Positions 42,151 to 51,316 of a stretch of 64,000 bases of DNA are shown one piece after another. Where the stretch lies: contig NZ_JALBWV010000018.1 in NCBI RefSeq assembly GCF_022678645.1, forward strand, positions 1 through 64,000, read 5' to 3'. The notes beneath the pieces were generated by a model. It saw only the letters and a list, made by a program, of their open reading frames with translations, was not told where the DNA came from and did no database searches. Each line of letters starts with the position of its first letter. The stretch's first letter is position 1. The DNA comes from Saccharopolyspora soli (GTDB taxonomy: Bacteria; Actinomycetota; Actinomycetes; Mycobacteriales; Pseudonocardiaceae). The position numbers and the translations under genes were made by a program.

Positions 42151-44372
42151 ATCCCGTCCAACTGGCGCTCCGGGTGCTGCGGGTGGACTCCCGCAGCCGC
42201 CTTTCAGCCGTGCTCACCGCGGCCGGGGTCGCGGTCGCCACGGCGCTGATCCTGTTCCTGGCGACCCTGCCGAACGCGACCCAGGCGCGGCTGGACCGGT
42301 CAATGTGGCAACGCGACGCCGTCGACCCGTCCGGCGCGGTTTCGCTGGCCAGCCAGGACTTCTTCCACAACGAGACGATCACCCGGTTGGACACCGAGGG
42401 CAGCCCGGCTCCGACCGGTGGTGCGCCGGTGTTCCCGGGCGCCGGTGAGGTTCTGCTGTCCCCGCAACTGGCGGATCTGGCCGAGCACTACCCGCGCGAG
42501 GAACTCGCCAACCGGTTCCCGGGCCGGGTGATCGGCGTGCTGGACGAGAGTTCGCTGAAGTTCCCGGAGCAACTCGTCGCGATCGTCGGGCATCCACCGG
42601 GCACATTGGACCCCTCCGGTGCCTCGGACTTCAGCTCGGCGTCGGTCGGCGAGGAAGACCTGCTGCTGAATCTGCTGTCCGGCGTGGGCATCGTGCTGCT
42701 CGCCATTCCCAGCCTGGTCCTGGTCGCATCCGCGGCCAGGCTGACCGCGGCACGTCGGGAGCGTCGACTCGCGGCGCTGCGGCTGGCCGGTGCCACCCCC
42801 GGGCAGGTGATCGGCACCGTCACCGCGGAGACCACGATCGCCGCGGTGACGGGCACCGTGATCGGGCTCGTGCTGAGCTGGCCGCTGCGGTACTTGGGGG
42901 CGCAGATCCCGTGGGGCGGCGGCACCTGGCTGGCCACCGACTTCACCCCGTCGACGCTCACGGTCCTCGCGGTGGCGATCGTGATTCCGCTGCTGGTCAT
43001 CCTGGCTGCGGTGCTGGGGCTGCGCCGAGTGGTGCAGGCTCCCGTCGGAGCGGCGATGAACCACTCGAGGAAGGCGCCCAAGGCATGGCGGTTGCTCTCC
43101 CTCGTGGCAGTGGCAGCGTTCTTCGCCTTCGGTCTCGCCGTGGCCAAGGACACCGGCGGCCTCACACTGCTGCTCGCGTCGCTGGCCGCGGTACTGGTGT
43201 CGGCGTCGATCGTCGGTCCGTGGCTGACCGGCGCGCTCGGCGCGCTGTTCGCCACGCTGTGGCGGCGACCGGCGATGCTGCTTGCGGGCCGCAGGTTGCG
43301 CAGCGATCCGAAGGCCGCCTACCGCTCGGTGTCCGGCATCGTCCTCGCGGTCTTCGTCGGGTCGATGGCACTGACCCTGCTGCCCAGCTTCGAAGCCTTC
43401 GCCGGGGGTGGCCGCTCCTTCAAGGACTCCGTGCTGTACGTGGACGTGCCGTCCGAGCAAGCCGCCGCCCAGCAACAGCGCATCACCGAGGAGTTGGCGC
43501 GCAACGGCACGAACGCCACGGCCACCGAGGCCGGACGAGTCTCCCTGGAAACCCCTGACGGCGAGGAGTTCTCCGGGTTGGTGATCAGTTGCCCGGACGC
43601 CGCGGCGGTGACCCGGATGGCTGTCGGGGTGTGCACGGGCCCACCGGCCATTCGAGCCGACCCGTCCACCCGGCTGCCGAGTTCCGGCCTGCAGATCCAG
43701 TGGTACCCATGGCTCAGCGATTCCCCGGAGCCAGTGAAGGTCCCGCTACCGGCAGGCGTCGTGGTGCGCCCGCTCGGCGGCCAGGACCCGGAGCTGAGCG
43801 ATTCGGTGCTGATCGATCCCGCACTGGCGCCCGAGCTGGCCAACGTCGGGCAAGCCACGTTGCTGGTGAACCCGGCGACCGATGCCGACCGGGAGAAGGC
43901 ACGCACCGCGCTCGGCGCGGCACTGCCCGGCGTGACGTTCAACAGCCGTGAATTGCGGCTCTACGAACAGCAGACGATGCTGGCGGATCTCAAGCGGGTC
44001 ACGGCCATCGGCTTGGCGCTCGCCGCGTTGCTCGCGGGCAGCAGTGCCGCGATCACCGCCGCATCGTCGGTGGTCGATCGGCGGCGCACCTTCGGAGCGT
44101 TGATCGCCGCGGGCACGCCGGTGCGCATGTTGGGACGCGCGCTGCGAACCGAGGCCGCGCTGCCCGCGCTGGTCGCGACGCTGGGCGCAGGTGCGGGCGG
44201 CATCGCGGTCGGGATCGGCATGTTGGGCCTGTTCGGCTCGGAAACCCCGGTGGTGATCAACGGCTGGATCTTCGCCCCGGTCGTGATCGGTGTGGCGGTC
44301 GCGGTGCTCGCCGCCGCCAGCAGCGGGCCGATGCTGCGCCGGATCAGCGCCGAACCCATCTCCGACGAGTAG
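42147..44372 (+). CDS. FtsX-family ABC permease
   Basis: 741 residues. N-terminal helix, a large extracytoplasmic domain, a block of helices around 170-310, a second ectodomain (about 420-600) and three C-terminal helices: the duplicated FtsX layout of MacB-like or antibiotic-sensing transporters. R-R-E-R-R-L-A-A-L-R-L-A-G-A-T is the typical coupling loop. Divergent from the two-component system, as in modules where kinase and transporter cooperate in drug or peptide resistance. Confidence 0.92.
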   Translation: MNPVQLALRVLRVDSRSRLSAVLTAAGVAVATALILFLATLPNATQARLDRSMWQRDAVDPSGAVSLASQDFFHNETITRLDTEGSPAPTGGAPVFPGAGEVLLSPQLADLAEHYPREELANRFPGRVIGVLDESSLKFPEQLVAIVGHPPGTLDPSGASDFSSASVGEEDLLLNLLSGVGIVLLAIPSLVLVASAARLTAARRERRLAALRLAGATPGQVIGTVTAETTIAAVTGTVIGLVLSWPLRYLGAQIPWGGGTWLATDFTPSTLTVLAVAIVIPLLVILAAVLGLRRVVQAPVGAAMNHSRKAPKAWRLLSLVAVAAFFAFGLAVAKDTGGLTLLLASLAAVLVSASIVGPWLTGALGALFATLWRRPAMLLAGRRLRSDPKAAYRSVSGIVLAVFVGSMALTLLPSFEAFAGGGRSFKDSVLYVDVPSEQAAAQQQRITEELARNGTNATATEAGRVSLETPDGEEFSGLVISCPDAAAVTRMAVGVCTGPPAIRADPSTRLPSSGLQIQWYPWLSDSPEPVKVPLPAGVVVRPLGGQDPELSDSVLIDPALAPELANVGQATLLVNPATDADREKARTALGAALPGVTFNSRELRLYEQQTMLADLKRVTAIGLALAALLAGSSAAITAASSVVDRRRTFGALIAAGTPVRMLGRALRTEAALPALVATLGAGAGGIAVGIGMLGLFGSETPVVINGWIFAPVVIGVAVAVLAAASSGPMLRRISAEPISDE

Positions 44373-44393
44373 CCACCGGCACGGACCGCACCA

Positions 44394-44435
44394 GCCATTC
44401 GGCCAGTCCCGCAGCCGCCGGACTGGCCGAATGGC
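44394..44435. terminator. Strong stem-loop after the FtsX-type permease
   Basis: Perfect 16-bp arms (44394-44409 and 44420-44435; GCCATTCGGCCAGTCC) and a 10-nt loop, 22 nt after the stop. Likely terminator of the ABC operon. Confidence 0.75.
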
Positions 44436-44523
44436 CACCCGGCCGAACCATCTGGCCGATCCGCCGCACCGGCCGGAAAAGCGACGATTTAGGTATCAGA
44501 AGCGAAGTCGGGGAGGGTTTGAG

Positions 44524-44784
44524 ATGTTCGTCAACGCGATTTCCATCGTCGGAGCCGTAATTGCCTTGGCGGTGCTGCTGCTCATGGCGGTCAGTTCCGT
44601 GCTGCCGGATCTACTGGAGCGGTTCGCCCCGAACGCGGATCGTCCGGTCAGTCCTCGGGCAGATCGGTCCCCAGGCAGCGCCGACTCATCCGCGCCAGCA
44701 CGTCGTAGCGGAGCCGGGTCGGTTCGGGGGACCGGAAGCCGGGCGGTGTGCCCTGCCGGGCACGCTGGGCCGCTTCCTTGGTGA
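44524..44784 (+). CDS. Small membrane protein
   Basis: 86 residues from ATG 44524 with GGGGAGGG upstream. One clear membrane helix (I-S-I-V-G-A-V-I-A-L-A-V-L-L-L-M-A-V) and then P-D-L-L-E-R-F-A. The last 137 nt run antisense into the opposing gene, so the C-terminal part after about residue 40 may be fortuitous or the reading frame may be disrupted. No family recognised. Confidence 0.5.
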   Translation: MFVNAISIVGAVIALAVLLLMAVSSVLPDLLERFAPNADRPVSPRADRSPGSADSSAPARRSGAGSVRGTGSRAVCPAGHAGPLPW

Positions 44785-45916
44785 CGGTGAACATCGGTCG
44801 GTGGGAGCCGGTTCGCGGCCCCGACCGCAGCCAAGCCAACCGGTGCAACGCCTCGCTGTGGTGGTCGATGATCGTGACGCGCGCGGAGTCGAACGAGTAC
44901 AGCACGGCCCGGTTGATCTCGACGATCGCCCGGTCCCGCCACAGCGTTCGTTCCGTGGACGTGTCCATGCCCAGCCGTTCGGCCACATGCCGGGCGATGC
45001 CGTACGCGTTCTCGTCGGCCAAGCCGCGAGTGCCGATCTCGGTTCCCACGAACCAGGTGTTGAACGGCGCGGCCGGGTACCGGATGCCGCCGATGAGCAG
45101 CTGCATGTTGCTGATCAGCGGCACGGTGTGCCAGCGGAGTCCGAGTTCGCGGAACCACGGGAATTCCGGGTGCTCCAACGGCACTTCCTGCACCACGTCG
45201 CGCGGCACGGTCAGCAGCTTGGTGCCTTCGTGTGCGGTTTCGACCACCAGCGGCACGTGGTCGAAACGCCCGCGCTCGCTGGGCGGTTTCCATCCGAGTC
45301 GCTGCACCTCAGCGGTGAAGCCTTGGTAGCGCGCATCGCCGAGCACGCCACCGTCGGACAAGGTGTAGCCCGCGTACCGGACCACCTGTTCGTTCCAAAT
45401 GCACGGGCCGGGTCGGTCCGGCGCATCCGGGGCGAAAACGGTGACCAACGGCTGGAGTTGCCCAGCGTTGGTGGCCAGCCGGAGGTGCTCGAAGCACTCA
45501 CTGGCGATCGCGGAGGCGTTGCGCAGACCTCGCAGGTCGCGCACCCGCAACCGACGCCACGGCGCGCCGCTGGTGCACCAACCACTGTCGCGCAGCGCAA
45601 TCCGCGCGCCGTAGGCGAGTTCCGCGCTGGTGTGCCAGTAGGTGCCGGTCTCGGCAACCGCCCGGCGCACCTCGGCCAGCCGCTTGGTCAGGGGTCCGGC
45701 CTCGGGGTGAGCATCGTGGAAGGCGCGCAGGAACTCCTCGGCGGCCGAGATATCCGTGGTCGACTCGGGCCGACAGGGGTCGAGCTCGCGCGCCCTGTCG
45801 CTGTTGCCGGTGCCGTTAATGTCGCTGTCCGGCGAGCGCTGTTGGATCGGGATGACTTCATCACGGATAACGGTCACGGACCGGTAACGTAGTCGCGATC
45901 GCCGTTCACTCGTCAC
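44648..45916 (-). CDS. Divergent nitric oxide synthase oxygenase-like protein
   Basis: 422 residues; the start is uncertain (GTG 45916, or GTG 45877). The C-terminal 330 residues follow the NOS oxygenase fold: I-W-N-E-Q-V-V-R-Y-A-G-Y, G-R-F-D-H-V-P-L-V, L-R-W-H-T-V-P-L-I-S-N-M, A-A-P-F-N-T-W-F-V-G-T-E-I-G-T-R with the substrate-binding Glu, and L-W-R-D-R-A-I-V-E-I-N. The haem-thiolate region, usually R-C-I-G-R, reads W-C-T-S-G: the Cys ligand is kept but both flanking Arg are lost. An N-terminal stretch of about 75 residues is not part of the domain. There is no reductase domain, as usual in bacteria. Confidence 0.8.
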   Translation of the reverse strand: MTSERRSRLRYRSVTVIRDEVIPIQQRSPDSDINGTGNSDRARELDPCRPESTTDISAAEEFLRAFHDAHPEAGPLTKRLAEVRRAVAETGTYWHTSAELAYGARIALRDSGWCTSGAPWRRLRVRDLRGLRNASAIASECFEHLRLATNAGQLQPLVTVFAPDAPDRPGPCIWNEQVVRYAGYTLSDGGVLGDARYQGFTAEVQRLGWKPPSERGRFDHVPLVVETAHEGTKLLTVPRDVVQEVPLEHPEFPWFRELGLRWHTVPLISNMQLLIGGIRYPAAPFNTWFVGTEIGTRGLADENAYGIARHVAERLGMDTSTERTLWRDRAIVEINRAVLYSFDSARVTIIDHHSEALHRLAWLRSGPRTGSHRPMFTVTKEAAQRARQGTPPGFRSPEPTRLRYDVLARMSRRCLGTDLPED

Positions 45917-46116
45917 TCCGGAAGCGCTCTTCTTTCCGGTGAATTCACGAACCCACGATCGCGCGTAGAGCCACTCGCCGTAGCAGCTATCGTCCCAACG
46001 AAAGCCACCCTTGATCGCCCAATCAGGTGAACATCTTCCACCGATCCACAGTCCGACCAATCGGAGACGCAACGACCGGCGTCTGCTTGTCCCGCCTACC
46101 GGTGCCGGTGGCGGTG

Positions 46117-46146
46117 TTGCCGATTTCTCGCGAAATTAGCACTTGC
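46117..46146. repeat. Family C motif
   Basis: GTTGCCGATTTCTCGCGAAA then TTAGCACTTGCC; the central 16 bases match 34538 and 63425. It lies in the 325-bp gap 45917-46241, which otherwise shows no gene. Confidence 0.5.
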
Positions 46147-46241
46147 CGTGGGGCAGGATGATGTGTCGCCGCCGGATTCCCCGCGCTGGCAATCAACGGC
46201 AGTCGATGACCGGACGTCTATCAGAGCATCTGGGGCAGCCG

Positions 46242-47063
46242 TCATGGCTGGAGCGTTGTCCGTCTGTTGCGCAGTGTTTCGCGCGTGCGTACTGCCAGAA
46301 GTTGAACGGCGACCGTCACGGCTGCGCCAAGGACGAACGAGGCGCCGCCGATCGGACGTACCAGGATCGCGACTGAGAGGCAGAACGTCGCAAAGCTGAG
46401 CAGGCTCATGACCGCACCCGCCAGGGTTCGCGCGGTCGCTGCGGGTCCGTGCTGCGCGTGGACGAAGGTTGCCACGACGCTCATCGCAGTGGGGAACGGT
46501 GCCAGCAGTCCGGTCCAGTTCGGACCGAGCGCGCCGGAAGCTGTTGTAACTGCGAGCACCAGGATGCCGGTCGCGATCGCACGGCTGGGCAGGTCCCACG
46601 ATGGCGACGCTGGTTGCTCCAACTCGGCTTCCGGCTCAGTTCTCGGCATGAGAATCATCGCGGCAGTGGTCGCGACCAGTGTGAACGCAAAAGCGACGAG
46701 CGTGGTGACCCGGACAAGGGATAGCGCAACGTCCATTGCCAGCACGGCAGTCCAGCTCGTGGCCAACGTGGCGAGCCAGCCGAAACGACCGGCAGCACGG
46801 GAGAACACCACCGCGAACGCAGCAATCGACACGAGTCCCAGCAGGGAAGAACTGGCTGCACCGCTGGCGAAGTCCGCGCCGTGCTGCAGGTAGGAGATGA
46901 ACAGGATCGGCCCGGCAACGATCGGAAGACCGACGAGAATCCCCGCGACTTCGGATCCCCACCGGCGCCCGGCCAGCGTGGACGTCACGACCAACAGGGG
47001 AGCGAGAAACAGCTTCAGCAGCAGAATGCCCACTTGCTGGCAGTCTGCCAAACTCCCCGCCAC
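46242..47063 (-). CDS. Polytopic membrane protein of unknown family
   Basis: 273 residues (a GTG at 47033 is an alternative start). Eight to nine hydrophobic helices, compact loops, an early G-R-R-W-G-S-E-V-A-G-I-L-V-G-L-P-I-V-A-G-P-I and a mid loop P-R-T-E-P-E-A-E-L-E-Q-P. Two halves of similar layout suggest an internal duplication. Probably a transporter; no signature recognised. Confidence 0.7.
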   Translation of the reverse strand: MAGSLADCQQVGILLLKLFLAPLLVVTSTLAGRRWGSEVAGILVGLPIVAGPILFISYLQHGADFASGAASSSLLGLVSIAAFAVVFSRAAGRFGWLATLATSWTAVLAMDVALSLVRVTTLVAFAFTLVATTAAMILMPRTEPEAELEQPASPSWDLPSRAIATGILVLAVTTASGALGPNWTGLLAPFPTAMSVVATFVHAQHGPAATARTLAGAVMSLLSFATFCLSVAILVRPIGGASFVLGAAVTVAVQLLAVRTRETLRNRRTTLQP

Positions 47064-47628
47064 TTGTCGCCGTGTTTGTCGCGCCGCGGGCTAGAAGTCG
47101 CCCGGCCCGCACGCAAGCGCTCGGAGTCCGCATCGCCGCTGCAAAGGTGAGCGGCAGTCGCTCTACGACGACGCTGGTTGCTGGTGGCAGCTGGAACGAT
47201 TCGTCGCCCGTGGGCCTTGCAGTTGGCGGTGCTGATCGGGCAGCGGGTGATATCGGTCCGGCGCATCCTTCGTTGGGGCGCCACCTCCCCTCGATCCGGA
47301 CGAGTGTCGTGTGCTTGTCGTAGCAGCCGAGCTACGACGCGCCGAAGCCTTGCAGCGCGACTCCCAGACGAGACGGCTCATAGATTCACAACAGCTGCAC
47401 AAACGGATTGCCCGTTCGGCCCGAGAAGCCAGCGCGTTCGGCAACTCGCCGAGAAGGCCGGGTGTGGGTGCGGGTCGCAGAGGAACCTGCGGCGTGTTCA
47501 TGCCCCCGCTGCTGATGGACGAAACAGGATCCCAGCCAGCGCCCGCCGCAACGGATGGAAGTCCAGACCGCGATCGAGTACCGGTCTTCGCTCCATCCAG
47601 ACCACAGGCGGCCAGCAAGGCGCCTGGT
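47064..47628. other. Gap without a recognised gene
   Basis: 565 bp between two minus-strand genes. Short open frames on both strands lack codon bias and ribosome sites, and no strong hairpin or repeat was seen. Confidence 0.5.
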
Positions 47629-48885
47629 CTAGGTGGGATCTCCGCTGGACGACAGGGTTGGTGATCCCTGCGAACTCCAGGCCACCAAGCGTTGTGCGGC
47701 CACCTGTGCGCCGTCGGCGCGCAGCGACGTGGCCACAACGCGGGCGCGGGCCGCGACGTCCGGTTCCAGGGCTTGGCTGAGGGTCTTGGTCAGCGAATCG
47801 GCCGTCGGCATGCGCTGCGGGTGCGCGACCCCGATCCCGAGGTGGCCGACCCGCCGGGCCCAGTAGTGCTGGTCGTAGACCTGGGGGATGACGACCTGGG
47901 GCGCCCCGGCTCCCGCGGCGGCGGTCGTGGTTCCCGCGCCGCCGTGGTGCACGACGGCGGCGACCCGCCGGAACAGCTCTTGGTGGTTGACCTCTCCGAT
48001 CAACAGGCAGTCGTCCCCGTCGTCCGGCAGCGGCAGGTCGGCCCATCCACGGGAGATGATCGCGCGGCGTCCGAGTGCGCGGGCCGCGGTGGTCATCACT
48101 TGGCTGATGTCGTCCCCAGGGGAACGCATGCTGCCCAGTCCGAAGTAGACCGGTGGCTCGCCCGCGTCGAGGAAGGTTGCCAACTCGATCGGTAGCGGGC
48201 GTTCGTCCGGCAGGATCCACGCGCCCGTCCGAATCACGGTCGGGTCGTCGGGCTCGGGCCAGGGGCCCAGCACCGGGTCGGCGGCCAGCCAGGGCCGATC
48301 GCCGAGGACGTGGTTGCGCACGTCGTCGACCGGTGGCAGACCGACGCTGGCGCGGTGGGCGTTGAGCGCGGCGCGCCAGGTGTCGTTCCAACGCCGCGCG
48401 TCCAACGCCCACTGCTGGCGGTGGTCGCCCGTCTCGTCCTGCGGCCATCCCGGCCACGGGGCTGGCGCGTGGTGCGGGGACGGCAAGGTGGTGGGGCAGT
48501 AGTGGAAGTGGACGTAGCCGATCCCCATCAACTCGGCCACCGACCGAGCGGCGACGAGCACGGCCCCGCCCGCCACCAGGACATCAGCCTCCCGCGCGGC
48601 CCCCGGGAGCGTGGCGAACTGCGCGGCCACGGCGTCCTCCGCTGCCTGACGCCATCCCTCGGGCGAGGACAGGTCCCACTTGTCCGTTGCTGCTTCGGAT
48701 GTCGCCCCAGGACGCATCACCGCTCCGAGGGGGACCGCCGAGATTCCCAGATCCTCGATCCACTCGCAGAAGTCAGGGGGCACGCACACTCGAACGTCCT
48801 GGCCGAGCGCTTTCAACCGCCAGGCCAGCGCCGCCACCGGCTGGACCTCCCCGCGCGACCCGATGGTCGACAACAACACACGCAC
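47629..48885 (-). CDS. GT1 family (UGT-like) glycosyltransferase
   Basis: 418 residues from GTG 48885, with GGGAG 5 nt upstream. It begins V-R-V-L-L-S-T-I-G-S-R-G-E-V-Q-P, the N-terminal motif of actinomycete GtfB/GtfE-type enzymes, and has a C-terminal nucleotide-sugar site V-H-H-G-G-A-G-T-T-T. It transfers a sugar from an NDP donor to a small-molecule acceptor such as an antibiotic or polyphenol. It is divergent from a MarR regulator, which suggests induction by an aromatic or drug-like compound. Confidence 0.92.
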   Translation of the reverse strand: MRVLLSTIGSRGEVQPVAALAWRLKALGQDVRVCVPPDFCEWIEDLGISAVPLGAVMRPGATSEAATDKWDLSSPEGWRQAAEDAVAAQFATLPGAAREADVLVAGGAVLVAARSVAELMGIGYVHFHYCPTTLPSPHHAPAPWPGWPQDETGDHRQQWALDARRWNDTWRAALNAHRASVGLPPVDDVRNHVLGDRPWLAADPVLGPWPEPDDPTVIRTGAWILPDERPLPIELATFLDAGEPPVYFGLGSMRSPGDDISQVMTTAARALGRRAIISRGWADLPLPDDGDDCLLIGEVNHQELFRRVAAVVHHGGAGTTTAAAGAGAPQVVIPQVYDQHYWARRVGHLGIGVAHPQRMPTADSLTKTLSQALEPDVAARARVVATSLRADGAQVAAQRLVAWSSQGSPTLSSSGDPT

Positions 48886-48940
48886 TTGAACTCCCAGCTT
48901 TCCGGGCACACCTCGACATCGCGGCGCAACTACTGCCTGG

Positions 48941-48990
48941 CGCATTAACTGTGTGACGCATTAGTTGTGCCACGCAGATTAATCGTGCTA
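48941..48990. promoter_or_regulatory. Direct repeats between the GT1 and marR genes
   Basis: CGCATTAACTGTG (48941-48953) and CGCATTAGTTGTG (48957-48969), a 16-bp period, followed by a looser CGCAGATTAATCGTG. AT-rich centre between divergent genes, probably the promoter and MarR-binding region. Confidence 0.55.
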
Positions 48991-49029
48991 GCTTCCGGAT
49001 AACAAGCCGAACGGGAAGGCAGCGCTGGA

Positions 49030-49512
49030 GTGAGCAGTACGGGCAGCGGCACGGCGGCCGGGCGGGTGCTGGCAGCCCTGCCGGATTGGGGAAACGCCAC
49101 CGCCCAGCTCAACGCCGAGATCGCCAAGCAGATGGGTGTCACGCTCAGCGATCTGGACTGCCTGCACGCGCTCAACAAGCACGGACCCGCCACCGCGGCC
49201 GAACTCGCCAAGCACGTGGGGCTGACGTCGGGTTCGGTATCACGCATGATCGACCGCCTCGACGCGGCGGGCTGCATCGAGCGGGTCCGCGATCCCGGCG
49301 ACCGACGCAGGGTGCTCATCGAGCCCACCACCGAAGGGCTCAACCGCGTGCGCGCCTACTACGCCGGACTCGCCGCGCACACCCGCGACGATCTCGCCGA
49401 CTTCACGGACGCGGAGCTCGCCGCGGTGTTGCGCTTCATCCAGCGGGTCCACGACAACAGCGCGGCCGAACTCGCCCGGCTGCGAGCCGCACCGACTGAA
49501 ACTCGCCAATGA
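49030..49512 (+). CDS. MarR family transcriptional regulator
   Basis: 160 residues, GTG start. Winged helix with L-A-K-H-V-G-L-T-S-G-S-V-S-R-M-I-D-R-L and the wing D-P-G-D-R-R-R-V. MarR proteins are usually repressors released by phenolic compounds. The divergent GT1 glycosyltransferase gene is the likely target. Confidence 0.94.
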   Translation: MSSTGSGTAAGRVLAALPDWGNATAQLNAEIAKQMGVTLSDLDCLHALNKHGPATAAELAKHVGLTSGSVSRMIDRLDAAGCIERVRDPGDRRRVLIEPTTEGLNRVRAYYAGLAAHTRDDLADFTDAELAAVLRFIQRVHDNSAAELARLRAAPTETRQ

Positions 49513-49723
49513 CCAACGCCAAGTACGCCCGAGACGAGCAGCGCCGCTGAATCCACCCATCGCACAAGACGCGAGCAGCAGATACCACCGACCGAGGATC
49601 ACACGAACGCCGCCCAGCCCGAGCCCCGGCAGCGGCGGTTCAGCACGAACGAGCTCCACGCCCGCTGAACCCGCGTGCTTCTGCGACGAGGCCGGTCGCG
49701 ATGCCGATCGGCGCTGACGCCTA

Positions 49724-50437
49724 TCAGACGCGTTCGAAGATCAAGTCGCGGATCGCGCGGCCTTCTTCGTGGGCGCGGTTCTCGAACTTCGTGACCGGCC
49801 GCCATTCCGGCCGCGGCGCCCAGTCGCCCGGCTCGTCGGCGTACCGGTTGCGCAGCTGCGGCTCCGCCCGGCAGACCTCCAGCATCTGCTCGGCGTAGTT
49901 CTCCCAGTCCGTCGCGAGGTGCAGCACGCCGCCCGGCGCGAGGCGGGACGCGATCAACTCCACCGAGTCGGGTTGCACGAGACGGCGCTTGTGGTGCCGC
50001 TTCTTGGGCCACGGGTCCGGGAAGTAGATGCGCACCTCGGCGAGCGACGCTGGTTCGATGTGCTCGCGCAGCAGCACGATCGCATCCCCGCGCAGCAGCC
50101 GGAGGTTGGTCACTCCCAGCTTCTCCGCCCGGAGCATCAGCTGGGCCAAGCCCGGCTTGTAGACCTCGACCGCCAGGTAGTTGACCTCGGGCTGGGCGGC
50201 CACGAGCTGCGCGGTCGTTTCGCCCATGCCGGAACCGATCTCCAGCACCAGCGGCGCGCGGCGACCGAACCAGGTCGTGACGTCCAGTGGACCTTCGGGC
50301 AGCGCGGTCACCTCGTGGCCCAGCTCGGGCCAGTGGCAGTCCCAGGCCCGCTGTTGACCCACCGTCATCCGCTCGCCGCGCTGGACGTAGCTGACGACAG
50401 TTCGACGAAACGGAACCTGCTGGTCAGACGCGTTCAC
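49724..50437 (-). CDS. trmB: tRNA (guanine-N7)-methyltransferase
   Basis: 237 residues. SAM site L-E-I-G-S-G-M-G-E-T, V-E-V-Y-K-P-G, and the TrmB signature I-Y-F-P-D-P-W-P-K-K-R-H-H-K-R-R. TrmB makes m7G46 in the variable loop of tRNA. GTG start. The C-terminal T-K-F-E-N-R-A motif is also canonical. Confidence 0.97.
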   Translation of the reverse strand: MNASDQQVPFRRTVVSYVQRGERMTVGQQRAWDCHWPELGHEVTALPEGPLDVTTWFGRRAPLVLEIGSGMGETTAQLVAAQPEVNYLAVEVYKPGLAQLMLRAEKLGVTNLRLLRGDAIVLLREHIEPASLAEVRIYFPDPWPKKRHHKRRLVQPDSVELIASRLAPGGVLHLATDWENYAEQMLEVCRAEPQLRNRYADEPGDWAPRPEWRPVTKFENRAHEEGRAIRDLIFERV

Positions 50438-50467
50438 GAGAACTCAGTATCGCAAACCCGCAGCACA

Positions 50468-50500
50468 CCCCGACGACCGAACCCGGTGCGGCCGTCGGGG
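50468..50500. terminator. Stem-loop between the hypothetical gene and trmB
   Basis: CCCCGACG and CGTCGGGG arms with a 17-nt loop that holds a smaller ACC/GGT stem; 8 nt after the stop of the upstream minus-strand gene. Confidence 0.55.
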
Positions 50501-50508
50501 CCGGTTGA

Positions 50509-51084
50509 TCACCAGGCTTCGATCTGCGGCAACATCGAGATCAGCCCGGCGGCCTGCTTGACCGGCACCGGAACCGGTTCGGTGTCGCCGTGCGCGGCCA
50601 CCACGTTCAACCAACCCGGATGCTCGTCGGTGAGCACCACGGTGGTGGGCATCTTCATCGCCCCCCGGTCCGACGGCGCGTACTCCCAGTACCCGGCTTC
50701 GCCGATCCCGGCCCAAGGCACGAAGACCCAACCCGGCCGGGCGCCGAGCACCGCGTGCACCTCGTCTTCGATCTCGAACGCCGCGCCGCGTGACGGGATC
50801 TCGCCTCGATCCAGCGCCCGCAGCCACCACGGGGCGGGCAGTCGGCGCTGCGCGCCGTGCAACTTGCGGAACAGGTCGAGGACCTGCTGCTCCGGTGCGG
50901 TGTGGATCCAACTTCGGCGCAGCGATGCGGGGGTTGCAGCCTCCAGCGCGGGCGGGTGCGCCTCGGTCGCCAGGGACCATTCCAGACGCGGCACCGGTTC
51001 AAGTTGAACATCGCTGTCCGGCCGTTTCAGACGCACGTCTTTCTGCTGCCTCTGGACTACCGAGCCTTCCTTCGAAACCGCCAT
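50509..51084 (-). CDS. Hypothetical protein upstream of trmB
   Basis: 191 residues from ATG 51084 with GAGGGG upstream; an in-frame start at 51174 is possible. No membrane helix or signal peptide; a basic polar N-terminus then W-W-L-R-A-L-D-R-G-E, G-A-A-F-E-I-E-D-E-V and G-W-V-F-V-P-W. I do not recognise the family. Confidence 0.65.
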   Translation of the reverse strand: MAVSKEGSVVQRQQKDVRLKRPDSDVQLEPVPRLEWSLATEAHPPALEAATPASLRRSWIHTAPEQQVLDLFRKLHGAQRRLPAPWWLRALDRGEIPSRGAAFEIEDEVHAVLGARPGWVFVPWAGIGEAGYWEYAPSDRGAMKMPTTVVLTDEHPGWLNVVAAHGDTEPVPVPVKQAAGLISMLPQIEAW

Positions 51085-51210
51085 GGCCCACCCCTCTGCT
51101 GTTGAGAAAGTTGCGAGCCGATCCAACTCGCCCTCGCCCAGCGCATGCCCCCAAGCGACGCTGGTTCGGGACATCTCTACTCATGCCTTACCACAGCCAA
51201 GTCAAAGAAT

Positions 51211-51233
51211 GACACAGGGATGTTAATTGTGTC
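51211..51233. promoter_or_regulatory. Weak palindrome upstream of the stress protein gene
   Basis: GACACA and TGTGTC with an 11-nt AT-rich spacer, between divergent starts at 51084 and 51317. Possible operator or promoter element; nothing else stands out in the gap. Confidence 0.3.
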
Positions 51234-51316
51234 CAAAGTCACAGAATTACAACGTGTTCGGTTGATGCACCGCTGGTCGGCTCGACAACGCGGGGTTGGG
51301 CCGTTGGCATGGAGGG

